A stretch of 64,000 nt of DNA. It comes from Siphonodentalium dalli. Lineage: Eukaryota > Mollusca > Scaphopoda > Gadilida > Siphonodentaliidae. Below the pieces are notes generated by a model. That model was not told the origin of the DNA. It saw only the letters and a program-made list of their open reading frames with translations, and ran no database searches. The position numbers were made by a program, and so were the translations under genes. The stretch covers positions 10,005,784 to 10,069,783 of the forward strand of contig CP136066.1 in the NCBI GenBank assembly GCA_032622095.1. Direction: 5' to 3'. Each line of letters opens with the position of its first letter. Within the stretch, counting starts at the first letter, position 1. Shown here one piece after another: positions 63,163 through 64,000 of this stretch.

Positions 63163-63209
63163 GTAATATACTGTCCTTCTTCTCCTTTATGGAGTCGTGT
63201 CTATCGGAT
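63163..63209 (+). CDS. THADA: possible THADA exon 18
   Basis: After TATTCACAG, one frame reads NILSFFSFMESCLSD before a GTACAG donor-like site, resembling human 'QYKNFMSSICNSLFE', which is the expected next segment. However, it needs entry phase 1, while exon 17 leaves phase 0. Either a small exon is missing, one base is wrong, or the match is chance. Confidence 0.3.
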
Positions 63210-63484
63210 GTACAGGGAAGAATTTTGTCCCTATTTAACCTTGATAAAATTTACAATTCAAAAACTTACAATGTCTTGTCTCGCTTGCGGTCACAGTAAA
63301 TTTGACTTTGACAACCACACACCTTATGTGTTGTGCACGGGATACTCACCGATTTATCAAAATAGCATTTTTAGTAAATGGGTGCATGGTGATTTATCAT
63401 TCAGATGATCGCCGTCTGCATTTGCTATTAAATGTGTGTCAAAAAACAATGCCATGTGTAAAATCAATAAATCAGGTGTTTTAG

Positions 63485-63901
63485 ATATTCATGTCCCACT
63501 GCAGTGTATTAGTGATATTGACGATTGACTTACCTTTGGATGTTTCATGTTTAACGAGTAGATCTTGCTTGATAGTTGTGCAACCAGTAACATACTTTTA
63601 ACTAATATACCAGCATTTATGCAAACCTTACAAGACATGGCACCTGTAACTGTGTCATATTTCATGATGAAACTGATATCAATCTTAACATTGCCCACCT
63701 TTTTATTAAAAACCTAAAACAACAACATTTTACTTAAATAAACATAATAAACACAGTTCAGTGATTGGCGATGATGTCCGCTCACGCATCTACGTTGTTA
63801 AAAAACTTTGGCCAATTATTTTTGCTAATCATGATTTTTTTTAGCCAAATTGAATTTTTTTTACCAATTTGCTAATTTGGCTCCTGCAAGCACGATCCCT
63901 G
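63485..63901 (-). mobile_element. hAT element end with zinc-finger coding remnant
   Basis: Terminates GCACGATCCCTG at 63901, the inverse of the element starting at 63906, leaving four bases between two head-to-head ends. The minus strand encodes KYDTVTGAMSCKVCINAGI, the same zinc-finger motif as at 35600. Confidence 0.55.
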
Positions 63902-63905
63902 AACA

Positions 63906-64000
63906 CAGGGTCCGTGCTGGACTGAAAGTTTACTTTTGCCAAATAATTTGCCAAATGAAAATATTTTTTGCCAAATTATTTTAGAATTTGCCAAATGTGA
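63906..64000. mobile_element. left end of a hAT element, cut by window edge
   Basis: CAGGGTCCGTGCTGGAC followed by TTTTGCCAAAT words, the same family as the element at 2253-2816. Confidence 0.65.

Noticed and set aside
63163-63408. Phase-0 reading VIYCPSSPLWSRVY as THADA exon 18
   Set aside because: It fits the exon 17 phase but shows no resemblance to THADA. The resembling frame is one base off, so exon 18 is only listed as possible.

Overview
This is eukaryotic genomic DNA. It is AT-rich, its genes have introns with GT...AG boundaries, and it is packed with DNA transposons, fold-back MITEs, homopolymer G runs and minisatellites. The deduced protein and the repeat style (frequent ACATGTACATGT motifs, 'GGGGCATAACTC'-type repeats, many palindromic MITEs) suggest a marine lophotrochozoan invertebrate, most likely a mollusc. 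That placement is inference; no species is claimed.

The only gene recognised with confidence is a THADA orthologue (the Trm732-type partner of the tRNA Cm32 methyltransferase) on the + strand. Seventeen coding exons between 19420 and 60300 join with consistent phases into about 748 codons. They cover roughly the N-terminal 35-40% of a THADA-length protein. The first coding exon is not resolved, and the rest, including the DUF2428 region, must lie beyond the right edge. Exon 13 holds an in-frame 48-bp coding duplication. Exon 16 has a 93-bp in-frame duplication that copies its own 3' splice site.

Upstream, at 12272-15099 on the + strand, lies an unrecognised gene (here gene X) that could encode 282 aa with a C-terminal zinc-ribbon-like region. 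Its last coding exon is split by a 1280-bp hAT-type element with an exact 8-bp target duplication, and two 1-nt homopolymer changes also break the frame. Gene X sits inside a large unit bounded by inverted repeats (about 8466-16645), which also contains a 1166-bp Mutator-like element.

Layout: 1-8.4 kb, repeats only (fold-back MITEs, poly-G tandem array, piggyBac-type MITEs, SINE-like unit). 8.4-16.7 kb, nested inverted-repeat unit with gene X. 17-19.4 kb, TE plus a 19-bp minisatellite touching the first recognised THADA exon. 19.4-60.3 kb, THADA exons in introns full of TEs, including a hAT nested in a hAT (34725-41343) and arrays of 25-, 31-, 33-, 40- and 38-bp units. 60.7-62.8 kb, a 37-bp array. 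63-64 kb, a possible further exon and abutting hAT ends.

Themes: (i) a modular piggyBac-type MITE group whose TTAA-flanked ends vary while a double-hairpin core is shared; (ii) a Tc1/mariner-like palindromic MITE placed 10-15 nt after three THADA splice donors; (iii) a 33-bp minisatellite of about 88 units that looks grown from the terminal repeat of a MITE. No tRNA, rRNA, CRISPR or prokaryotic features were seen.
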